In this document: positions 35,555 to 44,644 of the stretch, piece after piece
Numbering within the stretch: the stretch's first letter is position 1
Layout of the letters: each line of letters starts with the position of its first letter
Assembly: GCF_021233435.1 (NCBI RefSeq)
Contig: NZ_CP089468.1
Span: 2,776,597 to 2,840,596 of the forward strand
Direction: 5' to 3'
From: Halobacterium noricense
Lineage (GTDB): Archaea; Halobacteriota; Halobacteria; Halobacteriales; Halobacteriaceae
Length of the DNA: 64,000 bases
Made by a program: the position numbers and the translations under genes
The notes under the pieces: generated by a model
The model's database searches: none
What the model was told of the DNA's origin: nothing
Seen by the model: the letters and a program-made list of their open reading frames with translations, nothing else

Positions 35555-36472
35555 CTATTCTACGCTTGGCAGGTCCTCACGCGTTGCGAGCGCGCCGCGT
35601 GCGCCCTCGCTCGTGCAGTTCCGGGCAGCAGCGGCGGCAGCGACGCGGCCCGCTCGCGTCGCGGTGGCGTCGCCGAGCAGCCACGCGTGGACGAGCGCGG
35701 CAGTGAAGGCGTCGCCCGCGCCGGTCGTATCCACGACGTCGGCGTCCACCGCAGGGATGTGCTCGACGCCGCTCCCATCGGCGAGATAGGCGCCGTCGCT
35801 GCCGACTGTGACCGCGACGCGGCCGGCGCCGGCATCCTGAACGTTCCGCGCGGCGATGTCCGGTGCTACGCCGAGATACGAGCGCGCCGCGACTTCGTTC
35901 GTGACGAAGAGGTCGGCGGTCGCGGCCGCCTCGTCGATGGCTTCGGGTGTGGCGCCGCGACCGTCGAGTTCGGACAGTGAGCCCGCGAGGTCGAACGCGA
36001 GCGCCGCAATCTCGCCGGCCTCACGCATCGCGACGAGGTCGCGGACCACTTCGTCGGGCGCGTACGCGCTCGTAAATACGCAGTCCGCATCGCGGAGGCG
36101 TTGGCGGTCGGCGTCCGCGAGGCGGAGGCCCGGGACGCTGTCGCCGCCCGCGACGATCATGCGATCGCCGTCCGGCCCGCGGAGGACGAGACAGTACGAG
36201 GTCGGGTCGTCGCCGCGACGCACGCCCGCCGCGTCGACGCCCCGGTTACCGAGGGACGCGAGCACGCGGTCGCCAGCGTCGTCGCGGCCGATGCGGGAGA
36301 CGACGCCCGTGTCGTGGTCGAGTGCGGCGAGCGCGCACGCGACGTTCGCGGCGACGCCGCCGGCGCGCTCCTCGTACTCGCGGACGAACGCGCCACCGTC
36401 GGTCTCGGGGAGATTCGACAGGCCGTAGACGCGGTCGAGGACCGCGCTCCCGACCGCGACGACCGTCGTCAT
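35555..36472 (-). CDS. PfkB family carbohydrate kinase
   Basis: 305 residues from ATG 36472. The ribokinase fold is shown by the N-terminal GG motif (ERAGGVAANVACALAAL), the GSLSELDGRG segment, TNEVAARSYLG and the catalytic anion hole DTTGAGDAFTAALVHAWL. Substrate (ribose, fructose, KDG, nucleoside) cannot be fixed. It begins one base after the stop of the preceding small-protein gene, so they share a transcript. Confidence 0.9.
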   Translation of the reverse strand: MTTVVAVGSAVLDRVYGLSNLPETDGGAFVREYEERAGGVAANVACALAALDHDTGVVSRIGRDDAGDRVLASLGNRGVDAAGVRRGDDPTSYCLVLRGPDGDRMIVAGGDSVPGLRLADADRQRLRDADCVFTSAYAPDEVVRDLVAMREAGEIAALAFDLAGSLSELDGRGATPEAIDEAAATADLFVTNEVAARSYLGVAPDIAARNVQDAGAGRVAVTVGSDGAYLADGSGVEHIPAVDADVVDTTGAGDAFTAALVHAWLLGDATATRAGRVAAAAAARNCTSEGARGALATREDLPSVE

Positions 36473-36473
36473 C

Positions 36474-36911
36474 TCAGCGCTCGCCCGCCAGCCACTTGTC
36501 GGAGTACGACTCGCCGCAGGAACAGTAGACGTAGGCGTGAATGACGTCGCCCTCCGCGTAGAGGCCGCCGACCTCCTCGTTCTGGGGTTCCGCGAACGAG
36601 AACGCGAACTGCGGGCTGTGGTCGGCGGGGCCGCCGCTGGCGTGCGGGCAGTCGCCGCCCGCGAGGTCGCTGTCCACGTGCCCGGGGTTGTCCATCGCGG
36701 CGGACCCGAAGTCCATCGCGCCCATCCCCGTGATTTTCTTGAAGACGCTGCGGCCGCGCTCGCCCTCGACGACGAGCACGACCCCATCGTCGACCCGTTC
36801 GGCGTCGTCGCGGTCGGCTAGCTTGTCCACGTCGGAGACGTACGACTCGGAGAGGTAGAGTGCGACGTCGTCGGTCCTGTCGCCGGCGAGATACGCGTCG
36901 TAGTCGCTCAC
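36474..36911 (-). CDS. Haloarchaeal conserved protein with CxC motif
   Basis: 145 residues, no signal peptide. Blocks: LYLSESYVSDVDKLADRDDAE, VFKKITGMGAMDFGSAAMDNPGHVD, and near the C-terminus YVYCSCGESYSDKW; with the internal C in GGDCPHASGG it could bind a metal. Possibly DUF5807; function unknown. First gene of a two-gene unit with the PfkB kinase. Confidence 0.75.
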   Translation of the reverse strand: MSDYDAYLAGDRTDDVALYLSESYVSDVDKLADRDDAERVDDGVVLVVEGERGRSVFKKITGMGAMDFGSAAMDNPGHVDSDLAGGDCPHASGGPADHSPQFAFSFAEPQNEEVGGLYAEGDVIHAYVYCSCGESYSDKWLAGER

Positions 36912-36953
36912 GGCGACGAATACGCGACGAACGCGAAAAAGCGTGGCGTTCCG

Positions 36954-37379
36954 TTAGGCTTCGGCTTCTTCGGCGTCCGCTTCCTCGGCCTCGGCGTCGC
37001 CCTCACCGTAGAGGGACTCGACGGACTCTTCGCCGCGCTCGGCGATGGAGACGTTGAGCTGAGCGACGGCCTCGGAGACTTCCTTCCCGCGGACGGTGAC
37101 GCGCTTGCGCTCGCCGTCGTCCTCGGGGTTGAAGCCGGGGCCGCCCGTGAGCAGCACGTCCTGCAGGGCGGCACCGTCGACGTCGCTGCGCATCGGTCGG
37201 CCGGCGGCGTCGCTGCCGCCCGTGATTTCGACCGTGTAGCCGTCGAGGCCGACGGCTTCGCCGTCGACTTCGTCGCCGATTGCGAGGCCGAGGAACCGGT
37301 TCGCGTCCTGTCCGTCTACCTCCTGCTGGTAGCTTCGCCCCGACTCGGGGTCGGCGACGACAACTTGGAACGTAGCCAT
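36954..37379 (-). CDS. rps6e: Ribosomal protein S6e
   Basis: 141 residues from ATG 37379. Component of the small ribosomal subunit shared by archaea and eukaryotes. Family marks: [37 protein letters not shown], the [13 protein letters not shown] turn and [19 protein letters not shown]. The last 25 residues are an acidic Ala/Glu tail typical of halophilic ribosomal proteins. Confidence 0.95.
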   Translation of the reverse strand: MATFQVVVADPESGRSYQQEVDGQDANRFLGLAIGDEVDGEAVGLDGYTVEITGGSDAAGRPMRSDVDGAALQDVLLTGGPGFNPEDDGERKRVTVRGKEVSEAVAQLNVSIAERGEESVESLYGEGDAEAEEADAEEAEA

Positions 37380-37516
37380 GCGTGGAACCAGTCGGGCGCA
37401 GTTCAAAAACCCGTCGAAGCCGCTCCCGCCGGCAGGACGCTCCTCACGGGGGAATTGTGGGTGCTGGGGCGTGGCCGACATCCGAGCGTTGAAGGCGCGG
37501 CCCACACAACCACGCG

Positions 37517-37804
37517 GTGACCGACATGGATCGCGAACTCCTGATGGACCGCCTCGAAGCCGAGTTCGGCGGGACGCCCGCGGAGCGCCGCGTGGTCGCG
37601 CGGATGGCCGGCGACCTCGCCGACGCCGAGGCGCTCGCCGACGACCTCGACGTCGAGGTGACGCCCGAGGCCGTTCTCGACAACTTGCGCGACGCGCCGG
37701 GCGGGTCGCCCGCGGAGCGCTGGAATTGGTGGATTGGCGCGCTGGAAGCGTCCCACGGCGGCTACCGGCGGTTCCGCGTGACGGCGTGGCAGCAGGACTC
37801 CTAG
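37517..37804 (+). CDS. Small acidic protein, unknown function
   Basis: 95 residues from GTG 37517; ATG 37526 would give 92. Helical, with [35 protein letters not shown] and the repeated word GGTPAER/GGSPAER, then [20 protein letters not shown]. No family recognised. It is convergent with, and overlaps by four bases, the end of nosY. Confidence 0.6.
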   Translation: MTDMDRELLMDRLEAEFGGTPAERRVVARMAGDLADAEALADDLDVEVTPEAVLDNLRDAPGGSPAERWNWWIGALEASHGGYRRFRVTAWQQDS

Positions 37805-38742
37805 ACGGAGCGCCGGCCGAGCGCGGCGACCGCGGCAGTTACGGGCACCAGTATCCACGCCGCGAGCGATGCGAGCAGCACGCCCTGGCTCAACCCCGTC
37901 CCGGTGAGGACGCCCGCGATGCCGCCCGCCGTCGTGGAGACGGTGCGGAGCACGAGCACGCGGAAGAGGTCCGCGGGGTTGGCGAGCACCGCAACGGAGA
38001 CCGCCCACTGCGGGAGGTCGAAGGTGGCGATGGCACCGAGCGCGACGAGGTCGTGGACGAGCACGAACCACACCCACGCTGCGAGCGCGCCGCCCAGCGC
38101 CCGCGTCTCCTCGGTGGCGAGCGCGGACGCGAGCACGCCGATGCCGAGGAACGCCAGCGCCGCGGCGATGGCCGTCAGCGCCACCCACGCGTACGCGCCG
38201 ACGACACCCGCGCCGGCGTACCGGACGAGGAGCGCGCCGCCGACTGCGAACCCGAGCAGCATGCCGCCGCCGACCGCGGCCGCGCGCCCCGCGTACTTCC
38301 CGACGACCACCGAGGCGTTCGACAGCGGGAGCGCGAGCAGCATTTCGAGGCTACCGGACTCGTCGGCACCGACGATGGCGTCGTAGCCCGCGGCGAGCGC
38401 GACCAGCGGGACGACGTAGACGCCGACCTGCGCGAAGCTCGCGAGCACGGCACCGACGCGCGTCGGCCCGACCGCGGAGCCGCCGAGGACGACCAGCGCC
38501 ACCGAGAACAGCGCGAACACGACCGCGGCACCGACCGCCCAGCGCCGGCGGACCGCGAGCCGGTACTCGCGGGCAGCGACCTCGACGGTGCCGCGGACGG
38601 TGTCGCGGATGCCGCCGCGCTCCACGAGGTCCGTAGACGTGGCGCCGTCGGCCGCGAACTCCGGCGGTTCGTCGACGACCGCAGTCGCGCCGCCGTCGGT
38701 CGCGGGCTGCTCGTCCGCGGCGTCGGCGCTACCGGCCGTCAC
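37801..38742 (-). CDS. nosY: ABC-2 type permease of the nos operon (NosY)
   Basis: 313 residues. Six hydrophobic helices after an acidic N-terminus of about 55 residues. Seen: [24 protein letters not shown], the periplasmic-side [27 protein letters not shown] segment typical of NosY-class permeases, and [22 protein letters not shown]. With NosF and NosD it is thought to supply sulfur or mature the copper sites of N2O reductase. Overlaps nosF by four bases. Confidence 0.88.
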   Translation of the reverse strand: MTAGSADAADEQPATDGGATAVVDEPPEFAADGATSTDLVERGGIRDTVRGTVEVAAREYRLAVRRRWAVGAAVVFALFSVALVVLGGSAVGPTRVGAVLASFAQVGVYVVPLVALAAGYDAIVGADESGSLEMLLALPLSNASVVVGKYAGRAAAVGGGMLLGFAVGGALLVRYAGAGVVGAYAWVALTAIAAALAFLGIGVLASALATEETRALGGALAAWVWFVLVHDLVALGAIATFDLPQWAVSVAVLANPADLFRVLVLRTVSTTAGGIAGVLTGTGLSQGVLLASLAAWILVPVTAAVAALGRRSV

Positions 38743-39698
38743 GCCCGCTCACCCCCTGTTTCGACTGCAACGTCGCCGCCGGCCGCGACCTCCTCGCGGA
38801 ACACCGCGTCGAGACCGGGCTCGGTGACCTCGACCGATTCGACGTCGGCAGCTTCGCGGAGCGCGTCGAGCGCGTCGAAGACGCCGTCGCGCTCGCAGGT
38901 CAGGTGGAGCCGGGAGCCGTCGCGGTCCACGCCCGAGACGGCCGCGTGGTCGAGGAAGTCGGCGGCGGCCGCGTCGGGGTCACTGGCGACGGTCGCGTCC
39001 ACGGAGACGGTGTCCGCGGCCGCCCGCCGGAGGTCCTCGACGCTGCCCGAGACGGAGACGTCGCCGTCTTCGAGGACGGCGACGCGGTCGCAGAGGCGCT
39101 CGATTTCCGGGAGGACGTGGGAGGTGACGAGCACCGTCACGTCCGTCTCGGTGGCGAGCGCGTCCACGATGGCGTGGAAGTCCGCGACGCCCGCCGGGTC
39201 GAGGCCGGCGGTCGGCTCGTCGAGGAGGAGGACGTCCGGGTCGCCGACGAGCGCGGTCGCGAGCCCGAGTCGGCGGTTCATGCCGTTCGAGTAACCGCCG
39301 ACGCGGCGGTCCGCGGCGTCGCCGAGGCCGACCGTGTGGAGCACGCGCTCGACGCGGCGGTTCCGCGCGTCGGCAGGGACGCCGCGCACGCGAGCGTGGA
39401 ACGAGAGGACTTCGCGGCCCGTCAGCGACGGCGGGAAGCCGGCATGTTCGGGGAGGTAGCCGACGCGCTCGCGGAGCGCGGTACCCGCCGACGGCGCGAG
39501 GCCCGCAACCGTGACGCTGCCCGCGTCCGGGGTCTCGTGGCCGACGAGGAGTTTGAACAGCGTCGTCTTGCCGGCGCCGTTGCGGCCGACGAGCCCGAGC
39601 GTCTCCCCGCGGTCGACGGACAGGCTGGCGCCGTCGAGCGCGGTGACTGTGCCGTAGGACTTCTGCACGTCGCGGATGTCGATGGTTGGGTCAGGCAT
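38739..39698 (-). CDS. nosF: ABC ATPase of the nos operon (NosF)
   Basis: 319 residues from ATG 39698. Walker A GRNGAGKTT, then a degenerate signature YSNGMNRRLG in place of LSGGQ, which is common in NosF and related ABC-2 ATPases, and Walker B DVLLLDEPTAGLD. The C-terminal 100 residues form an added domain. Overlaps nosD by eight bases, showing tight coupling. Confidence 0.92.
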   Translation of the reverse strand: MPDPTIDIRDVQKSYGTVTALDGASLSVDRGETLGLVGRNGAGKTTLFKLLVGHETPDAGSVTVAGLAPSAGTALRERVGYLPEHAGFPPSLTGREVLSFHARVRGVPADARNRRVERVLHTVGLGDAADRRVGGYSNGMNRRLGLATALVGDPDVLLLDEPTAGLDPAGVADFHAIVDALATETDVTVLVTSHVLPEIERLCDRVAVLEDGDVSVSGSVEDLRRAAADTVSVDATVASDPDAAAADFLDHAAVSGVDRDGSRLHLTCERDGVFDALDALREAADVESVEVTEPGLDAVFREEVAAGGDVAVETGGERA

Positions 39699-41082
39699 AG
39701 TATCGCCTCCAGTCGTCGTGTGCGGGGGTCGCGAGGGGATGGTGGTCGACGACGCCGGGCGCGTCCACGAGCGGCACCGACCGGCCCGCCAGCCGGACCG
39801 CGTCGAACGCCGGGCTGGACGCGAACACGCGGGTCTCGGGATGGTCGCGCGCGAGGTTCTCGACGGTGCCGTCGGGCTGGAAGCGGACCTCGCTGACGCC
39901 ATCGTGGTCGACGTCGACGGGGCTGGCGTCGCTCCAGTAGTTGCCGCGGTCGCTGGCGTTCCACGCGACCTGCTCGCCGACCACGGCGTACATCGCGTCC
40001 GCGTTGTCGACGAACGAGTTCCCGGCCGCGCGGACGTCGACGCTGCCGGCGGTGAGGTGGACGCCGACGTCGTTGGCGAGCACGAGGTTGTCCCGGAACG
40101 CGTTGTCCAGGGAGTTGTAGACGAAGATGCCGTTGTCGTTGCCGACGAGGTCGTTGCCGGCGATAGTGGAGTGGTCGACCTCCTTGACGAGGACGCCGTG
40201 GCCGCTCGTGCCGGTGTTGTTGACGGCGACGTTGTCCACGATTTCGAGGTCGTCCGAAACCATCAGCGCGTAGCCGGCGTCGTTATCGAAGGCGGTGTTG
40301 TTCGCGAGCCGGTTCCGGTCGGAGTACATGTAGTGGACGCCGTAGCGGAGGTCCCACAGCGTGTTGTTCGACGCGACCACGCCCGAGCTCCACGAGAAGT
40401 AGACGCCGTCGCGGACGTCCGTGATGCGGTTGTCCGCGACTTCGGCGTCGTTGGCGCGCCACAGTTGGATGCCGTTCCCGCGGTCGGAGCGCCGCTCGAC
40501 GCTCGTGCGCCCGACGATGGTAGTGTTCGCGACGCGGGCGTCCGGCACGCCGTTCACCCAGACGCCGAACGTGGTGTTCGTGATGCGCACGTTCGCGACG
40601 GTTGCGCTGGGGGCGTCCACCCAGACGGCGGCGTCGTTGTCCGCGGTGCTGTAGCCGGCGTTGCGCACCCAAACGTCCCGAATCGTCACGCCGCTGGCGT
40701 TCACGGTGACGACGTCGCCCTCGGCTTCCCCGGAGACGACGGACTGCGAGGAGGACTGCCCGGCGATGGTGACGTTCGGCGTGTCGACGCTGACGGGGCC
40801 GGCGACGTGGCCGTGGACGTCGACAGTATCTCCGGGTGCCGCGGCGTCGACGGCAGCGGCGAGGGAGTCGTAGCGTTCGCCGCTGATGGCCGCGTAGCCG
40901 TCGCCGCGCTCGCCCACCGACGAGAGTCCGAAGTCGTACTCCGCGGGGACCGGCGCGTCGAACGCGACCTCGGGGCTGCCGGCCGCGTCGTCGCTGGGGG
41001 CGGCGACGACGGCACCGACGCTCACTACGAGGACGGCGACGACCGCGACGGCGAACCCGCGTTCGATGCCGCGGTCAGTCAC
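39691..41082 (-). CDS. nosD: Nitrous oxide reductase maturation protein NosD
   Basis: 463 residues. A signal-like hydrophobic helix (about 10-28) starts an exported right-handed beta-helix made of repeated turns (for example TNTTFGVWVNG, NNTLWDLRYGVHYMYSDRN, NTAFDNDAGYALMVSDD, DNVAVNNTGTSGHGVLVKE). The C-terminal SDRGNYWSDASPVDVDHDGVSE and DHHPLATP segments are NosD-specific. It works with NosF and NosY on the CuZ centre outside the membrane. Confidence 0.93.
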   Translation of the reverse strand: MTDRGIERGFAVAVVAVLVVSVGAVVAAPSDDAAGSPEVAFDAPVPAEYDFGLSSVGERGDGYAAISGERYDSLAAAVDAAAPGDTVDVHGHVAGPVSVDTPNVTIAGQSSSQSVVSGEAEGDVVTVNASGVTIRDVWVRNAGYSTADNDAAVWVDAPSATVANVRITNTTFGVWVNGVPDARVANTTIVGRTSVERRSDRGNGIQLWRANDAEVADNRITDVRDGVYFSWSSGVVASNNTLWDLRYGVHYMYSDRNRLANNTAFDNDAGYALMVSDDLEIVDNVAVNNTGTSGHGVLVKEVDHSTIAGNDLVGNDNGIFVYNSLDNAFRDNLVLANDVGVHLTAGSVDVRAAGNSFVDNADAMYAVVGEQVAWNASDRGNYWSDASPVDVDHDGVSEVRFQPDGTVENLARDHPETRVFASSPAFDAVRLAGRSVPLVDAPGVVDHHPLATPAHDDWRRYYA

Positions 41083-41088
41083 GGGCGG

Positions 41089-41799
41089 TCACCTCGCGGC
41101 CTCCGCGTCCTCGGTGGCGGTTCGGTCCGTGACGCGCGCGGCGAGGTCGCCGAACGTCGCGTCGCTGTCCCGGAAGTAGAACGCCACGACGAGCAACGCG
41201 ACGGCGACGATGGCCATGTACGCGCCCACCCCGAAGCGGCTGTAACTGGTGATGTTCGCGACCTGGTACTGGCCCCACAGCGGCGGCGTGAACCCCTCGA
41301 CGCCCATCACGGGCGCGTCCGGGTCGAGGGTGTGGCCGGCCTGGTAGAGCCGGTACTGGATGTCCGCGAGCATCACGCCGAACACGACGACGGTGCCGAC
41401 CAACTGGGCGGTCAAGCCGCGCTTCAGCCGGCGGGCGTCGGGTGCCAGCGAGACGAACAGGGTGGCCGCCGACACCGCGACGAACGCCAGCGGCCCGAAC
41501 GACCACTCGGGCACGTCGACCGCGTACGGGTGCGGCTCGTAGTTCGGCTGCCAGTAGACGGGGTCGGGGTAGTAGAAGCCGATGTACTTGTTGAGGTTCG
41601 CCATCTCCGCGTAGTCGCCCGCGATGCGGGGGTAGGCGTACAGTTCGAGGTGCAACGTCGTCGACGGGTACTGCACGGCGTCCACGGCGATGCGCCACAT
41701 CGGGAAGCACAACGCCGCGACGAACAGCGCCGCCGCTGCCAGCGGGAGCGCGCGCCGCAGTTCGCGGAACGCCGACGGGTCGGGAATCTCGTAGTCCAT
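41089..41799 (-). CDS. Nos-cluster integral membrane protein
   Basis: 236 residues from ATG 41799. Four or five helices. The first loop reads CFPMWRIAVDAVQYPSTTLHL, then AEMANLNKYIGFYYPDP; this FP-x-WRI...A-x-QYP...LN-x-YIG pattern marks a membrane protein coded in many clade II (atypical) nos clusters of bacteria. Its role is unknown, possibly electron delivery or copper-site maturation. Lies between nosZ and nosD in the operon. Confidence 0.75.
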   Translation of the reverse strand: MDYEIPDPSAFRELRRALPLAAAALFVAALCFPMWRIAVDAVQYPSTTLHLELYAYPRIAGDYAEMANLNKYIGFYYPDPVYWQPNYEPHPYAVDVPEWSFGPLAFVAVSAATLFVSLAPDARRLKRGLTAQLVGTVVVFGVMLADIQYRLYQAGHTLDPDAPVMGVEGFTPPLWGQYQVANITSYSRFGVGAYMAIVAVALLVVAFYFRDSDATFGDLAARVTDRTATEDAEAAR

Positions 41800-41931
41800 G
41801 GTGTCACCTGCCCGGGGTTCGCGCGACGAACCACCGGTTGCGACCCCCGCGGGCCGCGCCGACACCGCGAGCGTGCCGGCGCCCCGGGGAGGCCGCCGAT
41901 GGCCGTCGAGTGAATGACAGACAGCAGAGGG

Positions 41932-43920
41932 TTAGCTGTCGCGCGGTTCCACGAGCATCCGCGAGCGCATCTCCAGGTGGAGCGCACTGCAGAAGTACGT
42001 GCAGTAGATCCAGTAGACGCCGGGCTCGTCCGCCGTGAACGTCGCCTCTCGGGTGTCCTGGGGCGCGATGGCGAGGTGGACGTCGTGCTCGGGGATGGCG
42101 ACCCCGTGGATGACGTCGCGCACGCCCTCGATGTTCGTCACCGTGAGCGTCACCTCGTCGCCCTCCTTGACGGTGAAGTCCTTGAGGCCGTACTCCGAGC
42201 GCATCGAGGACGTCTTCACGTCGACGGCGCGCTCGCCCGTACGCTCGACCCGGGAGTTCTCCTTCGTGACGAACTCCTTGTCGCCCTCGTAGTCGGCTTT
42301 GTCCCACGTCGTCGCGGGGTCGAGTTTGTCCTTGTGCGCGAACACGCAGTCGTGGGGCTCGGGGTAGGCGGGGTGGTCGGCGACCAGCTCCATCTCCTTC
42401 TCGCCCTGCCCGATGTGGATGAGCTGGTCGTTGTCCGGGTGGATGGGGCCGACCGGCAGGAAGCGGTCCTTCGAGAGCTTGTTCAGGCTCACCAGCCACT
42501 CGCCGTCGGGGTCCGTCGTCATCGCCTCGACGGCCTGGATGTGGCCGGGGTTGTAGTGGACGTCCTGCTTCTCGATGACGGGGTCCGAGGAGCCCTCCTC
42601 GGCCTCCACGGCCGCCTGGATGTCCCACTTCACGGCCTGCGAGTCGATGAACAGCGACGTGTACGCGTGGCCGTTCCCGTCGAAGGTGGTGTGTAGCGGG
42701 CCGAGGCCGACGTTCGGCCGGCCGGCGACGACGTCCTCGGGGTCGCTGGAGGAGTCGAGGGCGGCGATGTCGAGGATGGTGACCGTCGGGGAGAGCTTCC
42801 CGGCGACGAACGCGTAGTCGCCGTTCGGCCCGACCTCCACGCAGTGCGGGCTCTTCGGCGTCGGGACGTACCGGACGAGGGGGCTGTCCCCCTGGTTCAG
42901 CGAGCTGTCCTGCGTGCCGTCGACGACGGGCACGCCGTTGACCTCCTCGTACTCGCCCGCCTGCACGGCGTCCTCGATGGCGGGCACGTCGAACGCCTTC
43001 ACGTAGTCGCGGTCGTCGCGGGTCATCTCCGTGACCGTGACACCGCCCTCGTCGTTGTACGCCGAGGAGATTGCCCAGCGGCCGTCCTTGTCGGTGTCGA
43101 CGATGTCGAGGTTACCGTCGACTTTCACCTGCCACTGGGTCTCCATCGACTCGGGGTCGATGGCGGAGAACAGCGACACGTACTCGTCCGGGTTGTTCAG
43201 GTCGCGGCCGTCGTTGGGCAGCGGGGTACGGAACTCGCCGTTGCCGAAGATGTACTCCGTGTCCGGGCTCTGCACGGAACACCCGTGGATGGCCTGCACG
43301 TTCGGGACGTCCGTGATGGCGTCCGTCTCGAAGTACTTCAGGTTCACCCGGGCGATGCGGCCGTTGGCCTTGTCGTTCACCCAGAGATACTCGCCGTCGT
43401 AGTCGCCGCCCGTCTCCGACAGCACGGGGTGGTGGTTGTCCCCCCACGTGAGGTCGCCGGCGTCCTCCAGCATCTCGGCGGTCCGGTCGTCGTAGCCGTA
43501 GCCGCGGCCGGCCTCCGTGTTGAACACGGGGATGCGCATCAGCTCGCGCATCGACGGGATACCGATGATGCGAATCTCGCCGGACTGGCCGCCCGACCAG
43601 AAGCCGTAGTACTCGTCGTGCTCGCCGGGCGCGACCGTGTGGTCGGGTGTCGACCCGCCCGAACTGGTGGTGTTTGAGCTACCGCCGCCGATGTTGCCCG
43701 AGCAGCCCGCCAGCCCCGCCATCGCGCCGGTTGCGACGCCGGCCTTCACGAAGTCACGCCGGGAGAGTTCGAGGCCGGCCAGTTCCAGCGTCGTCGAGTC
43801 CTCCTCGGGGGTCGGTTCGTCGACCTCCGCGAGCAGGTCGTCGAGTTGGTTCTCGTGGCGCTCGACGACCGCCTCGGGGTCGAGCGTCTCGTCTGCGTCG
43901 TCGGGAGTGTGTTTGGACAT
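41932..43920 (-). CDS. nosZ: Nitrous oxide reductase
   Basis: 662 residues from ATG 43920. Reduces N2O to N2 outside the membrane. The C-terminal cupredoxin domain has the CuA ligands C640, C644, H648 and M651 (CTYFCSALHLEM). The N-terminal seven-bladed propeller contributes the CuZ histidines (DNHHPVLSETG and others) and the LWVNDKANGRIARVNL strand. The Tat motif RR at 54-55 and lipobox LAGC (C73) follow an unusually long acidic N-terminus of about 50 residues. Preceded by the halocyanin gene with a one-base gap. Confidence 0.95.
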   Translation of the reverse strand: MSKHTPDDADETLDPEAVVERHENQLDDLLAEVDEPTPEEDSTTLELAGLELSRRDFVKAGVATGAMAGLAGCSGNIGGGSSNTTSSGGSTPDHTVAPGEHDEYYGFWSGGQSGEIRIIGIPSMRELMRIPVFNTEAGRGYGYDDRTAEMLEDAGDLTWGDNHHPVLSETGGDYDGEYLWVNDKANGRIARVNLKYFETDAITDVPNVQAIHGCSVQSPDTEYIFGNGEFRTPLPNDGRDLNNPDEYVSLFSAIDPESMETQWQVKVDGNLDIVDTDKDGRWAISSAYNDEGGVTVTEMTRDDRDYVKAFDVPAIEDAVQAGEYEEVNGVPVVDGTQDSSLNQGDSPLVRYVPTPKSPHCVEVGPNGDYAFVAGKLSPTVTILDIAALDSSSDPEDVVAGRPNVGLGPLHTTFDGNGHAYTSLFIDSQAVKWDIQAAVEAEEGSSDPVIEKQDVHYNPGHIQAVEAMTTDPDGEWLVSLNKLSKDRFLPVGPIHPDNDQLIHIGQGEKEMELVADHPAYPEPHDCVFAHKDKLDPATTWDKADYEGDKEFVTKENSRVERTGERAVDVKTSSMRSEYGLKDFTVKEGDEVTLTVTNIEGVRDVIHGVAIPEHDVHLAIAPQDTREATFTADEPGVYWIYCTYFCSALHLEMRSRMLVEPRDS

Positions 43921-43921
43921 C

Positions 43922-44425
43922 TTAGACAACCCGGACGTAGCCGACCATCCCGCTCATCTCGTGCGGGATGCAGTAGTACTCGTAGGTGCCGGTCGTCTCG
44001 AACGTGTGTTCGTACGTCTCGCCCTGCGGCACGTTGCCCTCCTGACCGCTGTTGTAGCCGTCGATGGCGGCCTGCTCGGAGTTGAACCCGCCCGACGCGA
44101 AGTACGACGCGCCGTCCGGAATGTTGTCCTCGTAGGCCGTCACTGTGTGGCCGACCGCGCCGGTCGTCTCCCAGGTCACCGTAGTGCCCGCTTCGACCTC
44201 GATGCGTTCGGGCTCGTAGACCAGTTCGTCGGTCATCTCGACGGTGCTCGTCTGGGTCCACTCTTCGCCGGAGCCGCCGCTCTCGGTCTCGGTCGGCTCG
44301 GCCGTCGTCTCGCCACCGCCGCCACCACCGCCGCTGTCGCCACCGCCGGAACAGCCGGCGAGCGCCGCGACACCGACGACACCAGTGCTTGCGAGGAACC
44401 GTCTGCGCGAGTAGTGCTCGTCCAT
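43922..44425 (-). CDS. Halocyanin-type blue copper lipoprotein
   Basis: 167 residues from ATG 44425. Signal SRRRFLASTG and lipobox LAGC (C25), then a Gly/Glu/Thr tether and one cupredoxin domain. Copper ligands: H93 in VGHTVTAY, C152, H155 and M160 in CIPHEMSGM. As first gene of the nos operon it is the probable electron donor to NosZ on the outer face. A NarO-type box lies 76 bases before its start. Confidence 0.92.
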   Translation of the reverse strand: MDEHYSRRRFLASTGVVGVAALAGCSGGGDSGGGGGGGETTAEPTETESGGSGEEWTQTSTVEMTDELVYEPERIEVEAGTTVTWETTGAVGHTVTAYEDNIPDGASYFASGGFNSEQAAIDGYNSGQEGNVPQGETYEHTFETTGTYEYYCIPHEMSGMVGYVRVV

Positions 44426-44500
44426 GATTGCCTCACGTCGTCGGTCAGGGGCACACACACGTAAACCGGAAACCACAGTACAAGGTCTCGGGAACGCAAC

Positions 44501-44512
44501 CGAACACGTTCG
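44501..44512. promoter_or_regulatory. NarO-type box before the nos operon
   Basis: CGAACACGTTCG, matching the CGAA-N4-TTCG element described for NarO control of denitrification genes in Haloferax volcanii. It is 76 bases before the halocyanin start and about 35-40 bases upstream of a TATA-like GGTTTACG (minus strand, about 44461-44468). Confidence 0.55.
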
Positions 44513-44644
44513 GGAACGGGGTTACGGGCGTCGGCCCTGATGTGGTTGGTAACAATCCACACAGCAGCTGTGACGGCCGGATTCTGGGGTCGCTGAAACT
44601 GGCCGGATCGACGGAGCCAAACAGCGCGCGCCCCTACGACGCGT

